A stretch of 64,000 bases of DNA from Sphingopyxis yananensis (GTDB lineage: Bacteria; Pseudomonadota; Alphaproteobacteria; Sphingomonadales; Sphingomonadaceae), in NCBI RefSeq assembly GCF_020687785.1, contig NZ_JAJEWI010000008.1, positions 546,195 through 610,194 of the forward strand. The letters are read 5' to 3'. The notes below the pieces were generated by a model. That model searched no databases and was not told where the DNA came from. It saw only the letters and a program-made list of their open reading frames with translations. This document shows, piece by piece, positions 44,587 to 53,479 of this stretch (its first letter is position 1; each line of letters starts with the position of its first letter). The position numbers were made by a program, and so were the translations under genes.

Positions 44587-45174
44587 TTACAGCACTCCCT
44601 TGGTCGACGGGATCATATCACCCTTGCGCGGGTCAATTTCGATGGCCTGTCGCAAAGCGCGCGCCAAGGCCTTGTACATGCTTTCCGCAATATGATGATT
44701 ATTCTCACCATAGATGGTTTCGATATGCAGGGTGATACCCGCTGCTTGCGAAAAGCTTTGGAACCAGTGCGAAAATAATTCGGTATCCATTTCGCCAAGA
44801 CGGGGTTGGCTGAAGCTGGATTTCCATACGCAGTGCGGGCGGCCCGAAATATCCAAAACGCAGCGCGTCAGCGTTTCATCCATCGGCGAATGGGCATCAC
44901 CATAGCGCGTAATCCCGCGCTTATCGCCCAGCGCCTTGGCCATCGCTTCACCCAAGGCCAAGGCCGAATCTTCGACCGTATGATGTTGGTCGATATGCAA
45001 ATCGCCCTTCACATCCATGCGGATGTCGATCAACGAGTGACGGGATAGCTGCTCCACCATATGGTCGAGGAAGCCGATACCAGTGGACACATGATATTCG
45101 CCCGATCCATCCAAATTAATGGTGATGGCAATATCTGTTTCTTTGGTGGTTCTTTGGACAGTGGCTGTACGCAT
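44587..45174 (-). CDS. hisB: Imidazoleglycerol-phosphate dehydratase HisB
   Basis: 195 residues from ATG 45174. Monofunctional dehydratase with two Mn-binding half-repeats: [16 protein letters not shown] with [15 protein letters not shown], and LSHWFQ-like [13 protein letters not shown] with [16 protein letters not shown]. No histidinol-phosphatase domain, as usual outside enterobacteria. First gene of hisBHAF and divergent from sspB with 86 bp between, which must contain both promoters. Confidence 0.97.
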   Translation of the reverse strand: MRTATVQRTTKETDIAITINLDGSGEYHVSTGIGFLDHMVEQLSRHSLIDIRMDVKGDLHIDQHHTVEDSALALGEAMAKALGDKRGITRYGDAHSPMDETLTRCVLDISGRPHCVWKSSFSQPRLGEMDTELFSHWFQSFSQAAGITLHIETIYGENNHHIAESMYKALARALRQAIEIDPRKGDMIPSTKGVL

Positions 45175-45260
45175 AACTAGCCCCATAGCATCGACAATTT
45201 GCAAGGCAAGATCACTTGCCGCTTGACCATCACAGTTCACGAGTTCATCCCCCTGAAATT

Positions 45261-45752
45261 ATGACTGATGATGTTCGCGACAGCCTGATCCCTTATGATG
45301 AAATTGTGCAGGAAGCCCTGCGCGCTGTGGTGGGCCGTGTGCTTGGCCAAATTGGCAGCACCGACGGGCTCCCCGGTGATCACCATTTCTACATAACTTT
45401 TAAAACTCAGTCGGTTGGCGTGGTTATCCCGCCCCATTTATTGGCAAAATTTCCCGACGAAATGACCATCGTCTTGCAAAATCGCTATTGGGATTTGCAG
45501 GTTGCGGACGATCATTTCAGCGTCGGCCTGTCGTTCAACCAAATTCCGTCCACATTGGTTATTCCTTATTCGGCCATTACCGCTTTTGTGGACCCTTCGG
45601 TGGACTTCGGCCTGCAATTCCATGTCGATGACAGCGAATGGGACGATATTTTGTCAGACGACGACGAATCTTCCGCTGCCGACCATCGCCCTGAAATCAC
45701 CACCGAAGACGGGTCGAACGTCGTAACCGTGGATTTCGGCAAGAAGCGTTAA
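45261..45752 (+). CDS. sspB: SspB-family ClpXP adaptor
   Basis: Delivers ssrA-tagged and other substrates to ClpXP. 163 residues from ATG 45261. The fold is recognisable from LIPYDEIVQEALRAVVGRVL, HHFYITFKTQSVGVVIPPHLL, FSVGLSFNQIPSTLVIPYSAIT and FVDPSVDFGLQF. An acidic linker (about 125-148) leads to the C-terminal VVTVDFGKKR, which by position should be the ClpX-binding tail. Followed after 1 bp by a small membrane protein gene. Confidence 0.94.
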   Translation: MTDDVRDSLIPYDEIVQEALRAVVGRVLGQIGSTDGLPGDHHFYITFKTQSVGVVIPPHLLAKFPDEMTIVLQNRYWDLQVADDHFSVGLSFNQIPSTLVIPYSAITAFVDPSVDFGLQFHVDDSEWDDILSDDDESSAADHRPEITTEDGSNVVTVDFGKKR

Positions 45753-45753
45753 G

Positions 45754-46083
45754 ATGGCTGGCGGCTCCTTCCGCCCGCCCAGCAGCTTTTGGCAATATTG
45801 GGCGCTCGCTGGAATGCTGGTGTTGACCGCCGCTTTCTGGTGGGGCGTTCATGGCCTGACCTTATTCCATACCCAGCGCCCGACCAACCAAGTGGCGGAT
45901 GGACTGCTGCGATTCTCGCTGCTGTTCCTGACCCCCGCCTTCATTGTGACATGGGCTGCGGCAGCGTGGCTACGGCGGCGCGTCGGCGACAGCGGATATT
46001 GGCAGATGCTGGGGCTGGTCGCGGTGATGTGGGGCGCCGCAATCTTGGTCACATGGATCCTAACCAACCCGTCGGGGGTATGA
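45754..46083 (+). CDS. Small three-pass membrane protein, unknown function
   Basis: 109 residues. Hydrophobic segments at about 15-34, 55-73 and 83-103, short loops, and a WWGVHG motif in the first. Begins 1 bp after the sspB stop, so the two are coupled. No family recognised; sequence composition and position support a real gene. Confidence 0.75.
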   Translation: MAGGSFRPPSSFWQYWALAGMLVLTAAFWWGVHGLTLFHTQRPTNQVADGLLRFSLLFLTPAFIVTWAAAAWLRRRVGDSGYWQMLGLVAVMWGAAILVTWILTNPSGV

Positions 46084-46160
46084 TAAGAAGGGTCCCAACA
46101 TACCGCCTTGTGCGCCCAATTTCGGTCACATAGCGCATCAGGCGGCCTAGCGGAGGCAGC

Positions 46161-47591
46161 ATGACAGAAGCTCACCAAGAAAAACTGCGCCAAGAAAGTG
46201 ACAGCATCGGCCCCATATCCGTGCCCGCGGCGGCCTATTGGGGGGCACAAACACAGCGCAGTCTGGAAAATTTCTCCTTCTCTGCCGCCGAACATATGCC
46301 GATGCCGATCATCCGTGCACTGGCCCATATCAAGGCGGCGGCCGCCGATTTGCACCGCCAACATGGCTTGGAAGACAGGCTGGCCAATGCCATCGCGGCC
46401 GCCGCGGACGATATTATTGCGGGCCAATTTGACGACCAGTTCCCGCTGGCCATTTGGCAAACGGGCAGCGGCACCCAAAGCAATATGAATGTAAACGAAG
46501 TGATCGCTGGCATCGCCAATGAACGTCTGGCTGGCACGCGCGGCGGAAAACAGCCGGTTCACCCCAATGACCATGTGAATCAAAGCCAAAGCAGCAACGA
46601 CAGCTTTCCCACCGCTCTGCATATTGCCGCCGCGCTGGCCTGCCGCGACGCCTTATTGCCCTCACTGGACCAGATGCACGCCGAACTGACCGACAAAGCC
46701 CAACGCTGGGCCGCCATTATCAAAATTGGCCGCACCCATTTGCAAGACGCTACCCCCCTGACGCTGGGACAGGAATTTTCCGGCTATGCGGACCAATTGG
46801 CACAGTGCCGCGCGCGGTTGGAATACAGCCTGACGCACGACATCGCGCCCTTGGCCCAAGGCGGCACAGCGGTGGGAACGGGCCTGAATGCGCCTGCCGA
46901 TTTTGGCCCGGCCATGGCCAAGGCTTTGCATCAGCGCACCGGTTTCCCCTTTACCAGCGCGCCCAATAAATTTTCCGCACTGGCGGCGCATGATGGGTTA
47001 ATGGCCTTATCGGGCAGCTTGGCAGTACTGGCGGCAGCCCTGATGAAAATCGCCAATGATATCCGCTTGCTGGGCTCTGGTCCCCGCGCCGGATTGGGCG
47101 AATTGGACCTGCCCGCCAATGAACCGGGCAGCTCAATCATGCCGGGCAAGGTCAACCCCACCCAATGCGAAATGCTGACGATGGTCGCCGCGCAAGTGAT
47201 CGGAAATCATCAAGCTGTGACCGTCGGCGCGATGCAAGGCCATTTGGAACTGAATGTGTTCAAACCGATGATCGGGGCGAATATTTTGCGCTCCATTGAT
47301 TTGATGGCACGCGGCATGGCGGGCTTCACTCAACATTGTTTATCCGGCCTTGCCCCCAATGAAGCGCGTATCGCGGAATTGATGAAGCGCAGCTTGATGC
47401 TGGTCACGGCGCTTGCCCCCGCCATTGGTTATGATCAAGCCGCGAAAATTGCCAAATATGCCCATGACCATAACCTCAGTTTAAAACAGGCCGCACTGGA
47501 CCTGAAGGCCATGGATGCGGAGACATTTGATAAATGGGTGGTGCCCGCCCATATGCTGGGGCCGGAACCGAACAGCCCTGTTACGAATTGA
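46161..47591 (+). CDS. fumC: Fumarate hydratase class II
   Basis: Oxygen-stable TCA-cycle fumarase that converts fumarate and malate. 476 residues. Superfamily signature GSSIMPGKVNPTQCE (catalytic loop), QTGSGTQSNMNVNEVIA, HPNDHVNQSQSSNDSFPTA and GRTHLQDATPLTLGQE are intact. GGAGG lies just before ATG 46161. Preceded by the sspB pair and followed after 23 bp by a small gene with its own AAAGGAG. Confidence 0.97.
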   Translation: MTEAHQEKLRQESDSIGPISVPAAAYWGAQTQRSLENFSFSAAEHMPMPIIRALAHIKAAAADLHRQHGLEDRLANAIAAAADDIIAGQFDDQFPLAIWQTGSGTQSNMNVNEVIAGIANERLAGTRGGKQPVHPNDHVNQSQSSNDSFPTALHIAAALACRDALLPSLDQMHAELTDKAQRWAAIIKIGRTHLQDATPLTLGQEFSGYADQLAQCRARLEYSLTHDIAPLAQGGTAVGTGLNAPADFGPAMAKALHQRTGFPFTSAPNKFSALAAHDGLMALSGSLAVLAAALMKIANDIRLLGSGPRAGLGELDLPANEPGSSIMPGKVNPTQCEMLTMVAAQVIGNHQAVTVGAMQGHLELNVFKPMIGANILRSIDLMARGMAGFTQHCLSGLAPNEARIAELMKRSLMLVTALAPAIGYDQAAKIAKYAHDHNLSLKQAALDLKAMDAETFDKWVVPAHMLGPEPNSPVTN

Positions 47592-47614
47592 TAGGGTAAA
47601 GGAGCGAAACAGGC

Positions 47615-47923
47615 ATGATGGGACGCATTATCGGCGGTGTGATTGGTACCGCTATCAGCCGCCAGAAACGAAATAACCCCGTCGCCGGTGCGGTGATTGG
47701 CGCTGGCGCGATGTTTGTTGCGCGGCGTATTTTTCCGGCCCGTTATGCGGCCTTGGCGGCCACGGCAGCGGCCGCCTATGTCACCAAAAAATGGGCGGAC
47801 CGTAATTTGACCGATCCGCGCACCGACACCGCGACCCCTGCTGCTCCTGCGGGCACAGCCACCCCTGCGACACCGGCAAAACCGCCCATCGCGCCCAGTT
47901 CGCCGGCGACGCCAACCCCCTAA
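47615..47923 (+). CDS. Small protein with Gly/Ala-rich hydrophobic region
   Basis: 102 residues. An AAAGGAG site lies about ten bases upstream; the ATGs at 47615 and 47618 are both possible. Gly/Ala-rich hydrophobic stretches (IIGGVIGTAIS, NPVAGAVIGAGAMFVARRIF, YAALAATAAAAYV) suggest membrane association or a glycine-zipper hairpin; the C-terminal 35 residues are a Pro/Ala/Thr tail. Probably co-transcribed with fumC. Function unknown. Confidence 0.65.
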   Translation: MMGRIIGGVIGTAISRQKRNNPVAGAVIGAGAMFVARRIFPARYAALAATAAAAYVTKKWADRNLTDPRTDTATPAAPAGTATPATPAKPPIAPSSPATPTP

Positions 47924-48044
47924 GCACCAGCGGACGCACCGCCACGGTGACTGCGCGGCGTCACGCCGCAACTGGCGTCCGCACGCAGCCCGCGCGGGAT
48001 CGCTAAAGTCTTGACCGCGTCCGTGCATCGCGCAATGAGCGGCC

Positions 48045-48701
48045 ATGGCCGAAAGCAGCATCATTGATCGTCGCGGACTTTTATTTGTCCTCTCTTCCCC
48101 GTCTGGCGCGGGGAAAACCACCATTTCGCGCAAATTATTGGCGGCAGACAGCGACATTGGCCTGTCGATATCGGCAACCACCCGCCCCATGCGCCCCGGC
48201 GAAGTGGACGGAAAAGATTATCACTTCATCGACGTCCCCAAATTCAAAGATATGGTCGCCAATGGCGAGTTTTTGGAATGGGCCCATGTGTTTGACAATC
48301 GCTACGGAACGCCGCGCGCCCCCGTTGACGCGATGCTAGAAGCCGGCAAAGACGTGTTGTTCGACGTCGATTGGCAAGGCGCGCAGCAATTATACCAAGA
48401 AGCTGGCCCCGATGTGGTGCGTGTCTTCATTCTGCCCCCCAGCATGGACGAATTGGAACGCCGCCTACGTGGTCGCGGCACCGACAGTGACGCTGTGATC
48501 AATGGACGGATGGAACGCGCCGCCAATGAAATCAGCCATTGGGATGCATATGATTATGTGTTGGTGAATGATGATGTCGAAAGCTGTTTCGACAAAGTCG
48601 TCGCCATTTTAAAGGCCGAACGCATGAAGCGCCGCCGCCAAACCGGCCTCATCGGTTTTTGCCGCGATTTGATCCGCGCGGTACCCGACGCAAAAATTTA
48701 A
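48045..48701 (+). CDS. gmk: Guanylate kinase
   Basis: Phosphorylates GMP to GDP. 218 residues. P-loop SSPSGAGKTTISR, GMP-binding ISATTRPMRPGEVDGKDYHF and EWAHVFDNRYGTPRAPV, lid region RLRGRGTDSD. Length normal. A TTGACC element lies about 30 bases upstream, and the gap to the preceding gene contains a large GC-rich inverted repeat (GCGGACGC at 47930, GCGTCCGC at 47975). Confidence 0.97.
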   Translation: MAESSIIDRRGLLFVLSSPSGAGKTTISRKLLAADSDIGLSISATTRPMRPGEVDGKDYHFIDVPKFKDMVANGEFLEWAHVFDNRYGTPRAPVDAMLEAGKDVLFDVDWQGAQQLYQEAGPDVVRVFILPPSMDELERRLRGRGTDSDAVINGRMERAANEISHWDAYDYVLVNDDVESCFDKVVAILKAERMKRRRQTGLIGFCRDLIRAVPDAKI

Positions 48702-48722
48702 CGCATATCATTCATCTTGATG

Positions 48723-48776
48723 ACCCCATCATCGCAATTCCCCGAAAGGGTTCGCGGCGATGGGGTGAATGTTTTT
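48723..48776. terminator. Terminator between gmk and DUF1993
   Basis: Outer arms ACCCCATC (48723) and GATGGGGT (48759) enclose a GC-rich inner region, followed by GAATGTTTTT. The T run touches the DUF1993 stop codon on the other strand. Confidence 0.7.
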
Positions 48777-49330
48777 CAGCCAGATTTGCGTAAATAACCA
48801 ATGGCATGGCCGATATAGTCTGCCTTGCCCAATTCCACGCCTTGCGCCCGCAAAATATTATAGGCCGCACAAATGTGGAAATAAAATTGGGGCAAGGACC
48901 AGTCACGGCCAAATTGCAGCGCCGTCATGTCAAAGGTCATCCCCATCGGCAGGCTATGGGCAATTTCGGTATTGCCTGCCAGCTCATCCGCCTGCCCTGC
49001 GGCTTGTTCGATCAGCGCAATCGCCGCATCAATGCGGCCAATCGCCTCCGCCATCGTTCCAGGCTGTTCCCCCGCCGCGCGTCCTTCATCCAAATATTCC
49101 GAAACCATGGGCGGCAGGTCGCGGCCTTGCAGACGATAGACGCCCTCTATGGCTTGAACGCAGGTAAAACGAATTTGGGTGGATAAAGGGAACATGTCGC
49201 TAACCAAACGCGCAGAAAGCAAAGGCTCTGCCCCGCCATTTGGGCGCTGATCTTCGGCCTTTTTCAGCCAATTTTTAAGGCCTGTCAGCATCTGAACATA
49301 GGTTGGCACCAAAAATTCTGTTAGCATCAT
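48776..49330 (-). CDS. DUF1993 family protein (DinB-like fold)
   Basis: 184 residues, helical. Features are YVQMLTGLKNWLKKAEDQ, LVSDMFPLSTQIRFTCVQA, then GMTFDMTALQFGRDWSLPQFYFHICAAYNILR and a C-terminal IGHAIGYL. The DUF1993 family has a DinB/YfiT-like bundle; activity is unknown. 15 bp downstream of the thioesterase gene on the same strand. Two adjacent ATGs (49330 and 49327) are possible starts. Confidence 0.88.
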   Translation of the reverse strand: MMLTEFLVPTYVQMLTGLKNWLKKAEDQRPNGGAEPLLSARLVSDMFPLSTQIRFTCVQAIEGVYRLQGRDLPPMVSEYLDEGRAAGEQPGTMAEAIGRIDAAIALIEQAAGQADELAGNTEIAHSLPMGMTFDMTALQFGRDWSLPQFYFHICAAYNILRAQGVELGKADYIGHAIGYLRKSG

Positions 49331-49345
49331 TTTGTTCCTTCGCCT

Positions 49346-49789
49346 CTATCGCAAGGTGCGCAAGCGCAGTGTTTCCAACTTGGCCCGCAATATATCACTG
49401 ATCGCCGATTTGCCTTGCGATGATTGATAAACCAGCGTGCTATCGCACAGCCCTACCGGCCGATCATTTTGAAAGGCCACCGACAAAATCTGCCAACTGC
49501 GATTGCCAATCTGGCCGATTGCATTGCCGATCAGAATCGGGGCGGGAAAATGCGCTTCCGCTAGATAATTCACCTCGACGCGCGCAACCAGCCAACGCTC
49601 ACCCGCACTGGGCCGTGCGGTGCTATGGGTCATTTCATGATTGAAACGCACGCGGCCATTTTCAAAAATCCCAGCCAGCGCCACATTGTTAATATGGCCC
49701 AGCGGATCCAAATCCTGAAAACGCGTTTCCACAAATATCTGGTGAGCATAATTGGCCAAATCCAGTCGCGCCGGATCAAAAGAGGGCAT
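49346..49789 (-). CDS. Acyl-CoA thioesterase (4HBT hotdog fold)
   Basis: 147 residues from ATG 49789. Typical 4HBT opening VETRFQDLDPLGHINNVALA with the Asp/His region of the active site, then RVEVNYLAEAHFPAPILIGN and ICDSTLVYQ-like CDSTLVYQSS. Hydrolyses acyl-CoA or hydroxybenzoyl-CoA type thioesters; the chain preference cannot be read. It lies just beyond the terminator of the beta-oxidation operon and is co-oriented with it. Confidence 0.87.
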   Translation of the reverse strand: MPSFDPARLDLANYAHQIFVETRFQDLDPLGHINNVALAGIFENGRVRFNHEMTHSTARPSAGERWLVARVEVNYLAEAHFPAPILIGNAIGQIGNRSWQILSVAFQNDRPVGLCDSTLVYQSSQGKSAISDILRAKLETLRLRTLR

Positions 49790-49823
49790 AGCCAAACTCC
49801 CTAGCCCCGAAAATAGGGGTGAA

Positions 49824-49863
49824 TGAAAAAGAAAAGGGGCGCGGAGAAACTCCGCATCCCCTT
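49824..49863 (-). terminator. Terminator of the beta-oxidation operon
   Basis: On the minus strand: AAGGGG-at-GCGGAG, loop TTT, CTCCGC-g-CCCCTT, then TTCTTTTTC. It lies about 115 bases past the SDR stop and before the thioesterase gene. A further GGGTCTG/CAGACCC hairpin at 49937-49959 precedes it. Confidence 0.85.
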
Positions 49864-49979
49864 GCAAGTTCGGGCCTGCGCCAAAGGCTTGCCCAAGTCA
49901 TTCTGGACCGATGATGATCACGGATCCAGAAATTTGGGGTCTGCGATGAACACAGACCCATGAATGGCAAGACCCGTTG

Positions 49980-50762
49980 TTAACGGGGGCCCATGCGAAT
50001 GCCGCCATCAAGACGCACGTCTTCGCCGTTGAAATAGCCATTTTCAATCATGGTCATAGCCAGATTGGCATATTCCGCAGGGTTGCCCAAACGCTTGGGG
50101 TTCAATACCGACGCACCCAAAGCATCGCGCACATTTTGCGGCGCACCCGCCAGCAATGGCGTGTCAAAAATACCCGGCAAAATGGTGTTCACGCGGATAT
50201 TTTCCGATGCCAAATCGCGGGCGATAGGCAAGGTCATGCCAACAACGCCGCCCTTAGATGCCGAATAAGCGGCTTGACCAATTTGACCGTCCTCCGCAGC
50301 GACCGACGCCGTGTTCACAATTGCGCCGCGCTCGCCGTCCGCCATGGGTTCCAGTGTCATCATGCCAGCGGCCGATTTCGCGATGCAGCGGAAGGTGCCC
50401 AGCAGGTTAATCTGAATGATCCAGTTAAATGCATCCAGCGGGAAATGCTTAATGCTGCCATCTTCCTTGGAACGGCTGGCGGTTTTGATCGCATTGCCGG
50501 TGCCAGCGCAGTTCACCAAAATCCGTTCTTGACCAATGGCGGCGCGAGACTTGGCAAAAGCCGCATCCACGGACGCATCGTCGGTCACATTGCATTCGCA
50601 AAATACGCCGCCCAATTCGTCGGCCAAGGCTTTGCCTTTTTCTTCTTGCAGGTCGAAAATCGCAACCTTGACGCCCTTGGCGGCCAAGGCACGGGCCGTA
50701 GCGGCACCCAGACCCGATGCACCGCCCGTGATGACGGCGGAAACGCTGGAATCAAGTTTCAT
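49980..50762 (-). CDS. SDR-family 3-hydroxyacyl-CoA dehydrogenase-like protein
   Basis: 260 residues from ATG 50762. NAD-binding TGGASGLGAATARAL, NCAGTGNAIKT, catalytic Ser in IVNTASVAAEDGQIGQ, YxxxK in AAYSASKGG and the substrate region RVNTILPGIFDTPLL. The long QIGQAAYSASK pattern and the context point to the HSD10-like group, which oxidises 3-hydroxyacyl-CoA (also 2-methyl-branched). Third gene after acyl-CoA dehydrogenase and thiolase, so it likely performs the third step of the same oxidation cycle. An enoyl-CoA hydratase is missing here. Confidence 0.88.
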   Translation of the reverse strand: MKLDSSVSAVITGGASGLGAATARALAAKGVKVAIFDLQEEKGKALADELGGVFCECNVTDDASVDAAFAKSRAAIGQERILVNCAGTGNAIKTASRSKEDGSIKHFPLDAFNWIIQINLLGTFRCIAKSAAGMMTLEPMADGERGAIVNTASVAAEDGQIGQAAYSASKGGVVGMTLPIARDLASENIRVNTILPGIFDTPLLAGAPQNVRDALGASVLNPKRLGNPAEYANLAMTMIENGYFNGEDVRLDGGIRMGPR

Positions 50763-50892
50763 AATTTTTCCTCTCTCATTTGGGGTTCCGCAGCCCTGCC
50801 CACTCCCATCATCGTCACCCCCGATCGGATGATTACAAGGCAAGGCTGCGGTAGCTAAATTTCGATATTCATCATGCTATATATAGCGGCTG

Positions 50893-52062
50893 TTACAGGC
50901 GCTCGATGATGGTGACATTGGCCTGACCACCGCCTTCGCACATGGTTTGCAGACCATATTTTCCGCCCTTGGCATCCAATACGCCCATCAGGGTCGCCAA
51001 TAATTTGGTGCCCGATGCGCCCAGCGGGTGGCCCAGCGAAATGGCGCCGCCATGCACGTTCAAACGATTATAATCCGCGCCCAAATATTTCATCCATGCC
51101 ATCGGCACCGATGCAAAGGCTTCGTTCACTTCATAAGCATCAATGTCGTTCAACGACAGGCCAGCCTTTTTCAGCGCCTTTTCCGTGGCGAACAGCGGTT
51201 CTTCCAGCATGATCACCGGATCGCCGCCAGTCACCGACATATGGTGAATACGCGCGCGCGGCGTCAGGCCATGGGCCTTGAGCGCAGCTTCGGATACGAT
51301 CAGCGCCGCCGACGCCCCATCGCAAATCTGGCTGGACGACGCCGCCGTCAATGCGCCACCTTCTTGCAGCAATTTCACGCCCGCAATGCCTTCCAACGAC
51401 GCATCGAAACGAATGCCTTCGTCAATCTTGTGCCATTGCTTGCCTTCGGGCGTGTCAATTTCCACTGGAACGATTTCGCGGTCGAACAGGCCAGCTTCGG
51501 TCGCAGCCTTGGCGCGCACATGGCTTTCCAGCGCATAAGCGTCCAACTGGTCCTTGGTGAAACCATGTTTTTTGACGATCATTTCCGCGCCAGCAAATTG
51601 GCTGAACATGATGCCAGGGAATTTTTCTTCGAGGCGGGGCGATTTATAATGGCCCATGCCTTCTTTCATATGGAACATCGCGTTGCTGCCCATCGGCACG
51701 CGGGTCATGCTTTCGATGCCGCTGGCGATGACCATATCTTGCGTGCCCGACATAACCGCCTGCGCCGCGAACATCACGGCTTGCTGCGACGAACCGCATT
51801 GACGGTCGATGGTCACCGCAGGAATGCTATCGGGCAGGTTCGACGCCAGCACCGCGTTGCGGCCCAAATCCATCGCCTGTTGGCCAGCTTGGGTCACACA
51901 ACCGGTGATCACATCGTCAATCGCCGACGGGTCAAAATCATTGCGCGCTGCAATTGCGTCCAACACTGCTGCGCCCAGATCCACGGGGTGAACCCCCGCC
52001 AAACGACCGCCACGACGCCCACCGGCCGTGCGAACCGCATCCACAATATATGCCGTAGCCAT
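50893..52062 (-). CDS. Acetyl-CoA C-acyltransferase (thiolase)
   Basis: 389 residues. Nucleophile Cys in TIDRQCGSSQQAVMFAAQ (about 89), His in NVHGGAISLGHPLGASG and second Cys in QTMCEGGGQANVTIIERL. Degradative thiolase that releases acetyl-CoA (or propionyl-CoA) in beta-oxidation. Situated between the acyl-CoA dehydrogenase and SDR genes with a hairpin upstream (52080-52106). Confidence 0.95.
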   Translation of the reverse strand: MATAYIVDAVRTAGGRRGGRLAGVHPVDLGAAVLDAIAARNDFDPSAIDDVITGCVTQAGQQAMDLGRNAVLASNLPDSIPAVTIDRQCGSSQQAVMFAAQAVMSGTQDMVIASGIESMTRVPMGSNAMFHMKEGMGHYKSPRLEEKFPGIMFSQFAGAEMIVKKHGFTKDQLDAYALESHVRAKAATEAGLFDREIVPVEIDTPEGKQWHKIDEGIRFDASLEGIAGVKLLQEGGALTAASSSQICDGASAALIVSEAALKAHGLTPRARIHHMSVTGGDPVIMLEEPLFATEKALKKAGLSLNDIDAYEVNEAFASVPMAWMKYLGADYNRLNVHGGAISLGHPLGASGTKLLATLMGVLDAKGGKYGLQTMCEGGGQANVTIIERL

Positions 52063-52079
52063 GATATTTCCTTTATCTT

Positions 52080-52106
52080 AGGCCCGCTTCAACAAAAAGC
52101 GGGCCT
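52080..52106 (-). other. Hairpin between acyl-CoA dehydrogenase and thiolase genes
   Basis: Arms AGGCCCGCTT / AAGCGGGCCT around a seven-base loop, without a T run after it on the minus strand. It lies in the 62 bp spacer and may attenuate or protect the transcript. The same arms form the atp operon terminator. Confidence 0.6.
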
Positions 52107-52124
52107 TCCAAATAGTTGATGGGA

Positions 52125-53279
52125 TCAGAGCTTGCGCCCGATCAGTTCCTTCATAATTTCGTTGGTGCCGCCAAAAATGCGGGTCACACGGGCCGAACGC
52201 CATGCGCGGGCGATGGGATATTCATTCATATAACCAGCGCCGCCGAACAATTGCAGGCACTTGTCCATCACTTCCCATTGCAGGTCGGTGTGCCACAGCT
52301 TGGCCGCCGCGCCTTCTTCGGGGGTCAGTTCTTTTTTGATGTGACGGTTCAGCGCCCAATCCAAATGCGCCCAGCCCACTTGCAATTTGGCCTTCAGGTC
52401 GGCCAGCACAAAGCGGCTGTTTTGGAAATCCAAAATCGGCTTGCCAAAAGCTTTGCGGTCCCGCGTATATTCGACCGTATCATCAAAAGCGCGCTGCGAA
52501 GCCGCCATCGCGCTGACCGCAATCGACAGACGTTCTTGGGGCAGCTCGCTCATCAGATAAATAAAGCCTTGGCCTTCTTCGCCAAGGCAGTTGGTGATCG
52601 GCACGCGCACATCGTTGAAGAATAATTCCGACGTGTCGGCTTCGTCCTGACCAATTTTATCCAAATTGCGGCCCCGCTCAAACCCTTCACGATGCGCCTC
52701 GACCAGCACAATCGACACGCCCTTCCAAGCGGGCTGCACTTCGGTGTCGGTTTTCACGCAAACCAAGATCAGGTCGGCATTTTGGCCGTTGGTGATATAG
52801 GTTTTCGATCCGTTAATGACATAATGATTGCCATCTTTTTTGGCCGTGGTGCGCATGCCTTGCAAGTCGCTGCCGGTGCCCGGTTCCGTCATCGCAATGG
52901 CGGTCACCACTTCGCCAGACACCATTTTAGGCAACCAATGTTTCTTCTGCTCTTCGCTGCCATAGCGCACGATATAGCTGGTGACGATATCGCTTTGCAG
53001 CGAGAAACCCGTGGTGACGCGGCCATAATAGGCGCTTTCTTCGTCAACAATGGCATTATAGCCAAAGTCCAGACCAAGGCCGCCATATTCTTCGGGAACA
53101 GTGGGGCAAAGCATGCCCAATTCACCAGCCTTGGGCCACAGGTCGCGCGGGACAATGCCGTCTTCGGCCCATTTTGCTTGGTTCGGGGCCACTTCCTTTT
53201 CCAAGAATTGGCGCACGGTGGCGCGGAACGCCTCATGCTCTTCGCCATATACCGAGCGCGAAAGCTGATCGAGCGACAT
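52125..53279 (-). CDS. Acyl-CoA dehydrogenase (long-chain type)
   Basis: FAD enzyme that makes the first double bond in acyl-CoA. 384 residues. TAIAMTEPGTGSDLQGMRT and NGSKTYITNGQNADL bind FAD and substrate; the catalytic Glu by family is in ELPQERLSIAV, the position used by long-chain and isovaleryl-type enzymes; LFGGAGYMNEYPIARAWRSARVTRIFGGTNEIMKELI closes the domain. First gene of the operon, next to the ACGT-repeat palindrome. Confidence 0.94.
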   Translation of the reverse strand: MSLDQLSRSVYGEEHEAFRATVRQFLEKEVAPNQAKWAEDGIVPRDLWPKAGELGMLCPTVPEEYGGLGLDFGYNAIVDEESAYYGRVTTGFSLQSDIVTSYIVRYGSEEQKKHWLPKMVSGEVVTAIAMTEPGTGSDLQGMRTTAKKDGNHYVINGSKTYITNGQNADLILVCVKTDTEVQPAWKGVSIVLVEAHREGFERGRNLDKIGQDEADTSELFFNDVRVPITNCLGEEGQGFIYLMSELPQERLSIAVSAMAASQRAFDDTVEYTRDRKAFGKPILDFQNSRFVLADLKAKLQVGWAHLDWALNRHIKKELTPEEGAAAKLWHTDLQWEVMDKCLQLFGGAGYMNEYPIARAWRSARVTRIFGGTNEIMKELIGRKL

Positions 53280-53350
53280 TTTCTTCCTCTCTAACGTTCA
53301 AGCATCGGCTACACCGACCCTTGCTGTTCCCTATGCGATCACAAATGCCC

Positions 53351-53371
53351 TTACGTTTACGTCCACGTCAA
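53351..53371 (-). promoter_or_regulatory. ACGT-repeat palindrome, candidate MerR-family (LiuR-like) operator
   Basis: Plus strand TTACGTTTACGTCCACGTCA, then A; on minus it reads TTGACGTGGACGTAAACGTA, then A. Three ACGT cores repeat every six bases and the ends form TTgACGT/ACGTAA half-sites. This resembles published LiuR-type sites before branched-chain and fatty acid oxidation genes. It lies about 72 bases upstream of the acyl-CoA dehydrogenase start. Confidence 0.5.
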
Positions 53372-53479
53372 GCTAAATTCGCGCATCCTGTTATCAACAT
53401 CAGCCTTTACGAGCGGCGCGGCAAAACACCGACTGAAACGAGGGTGGAACATCCCCCGCCACAATGGCATCGAGGGTCC

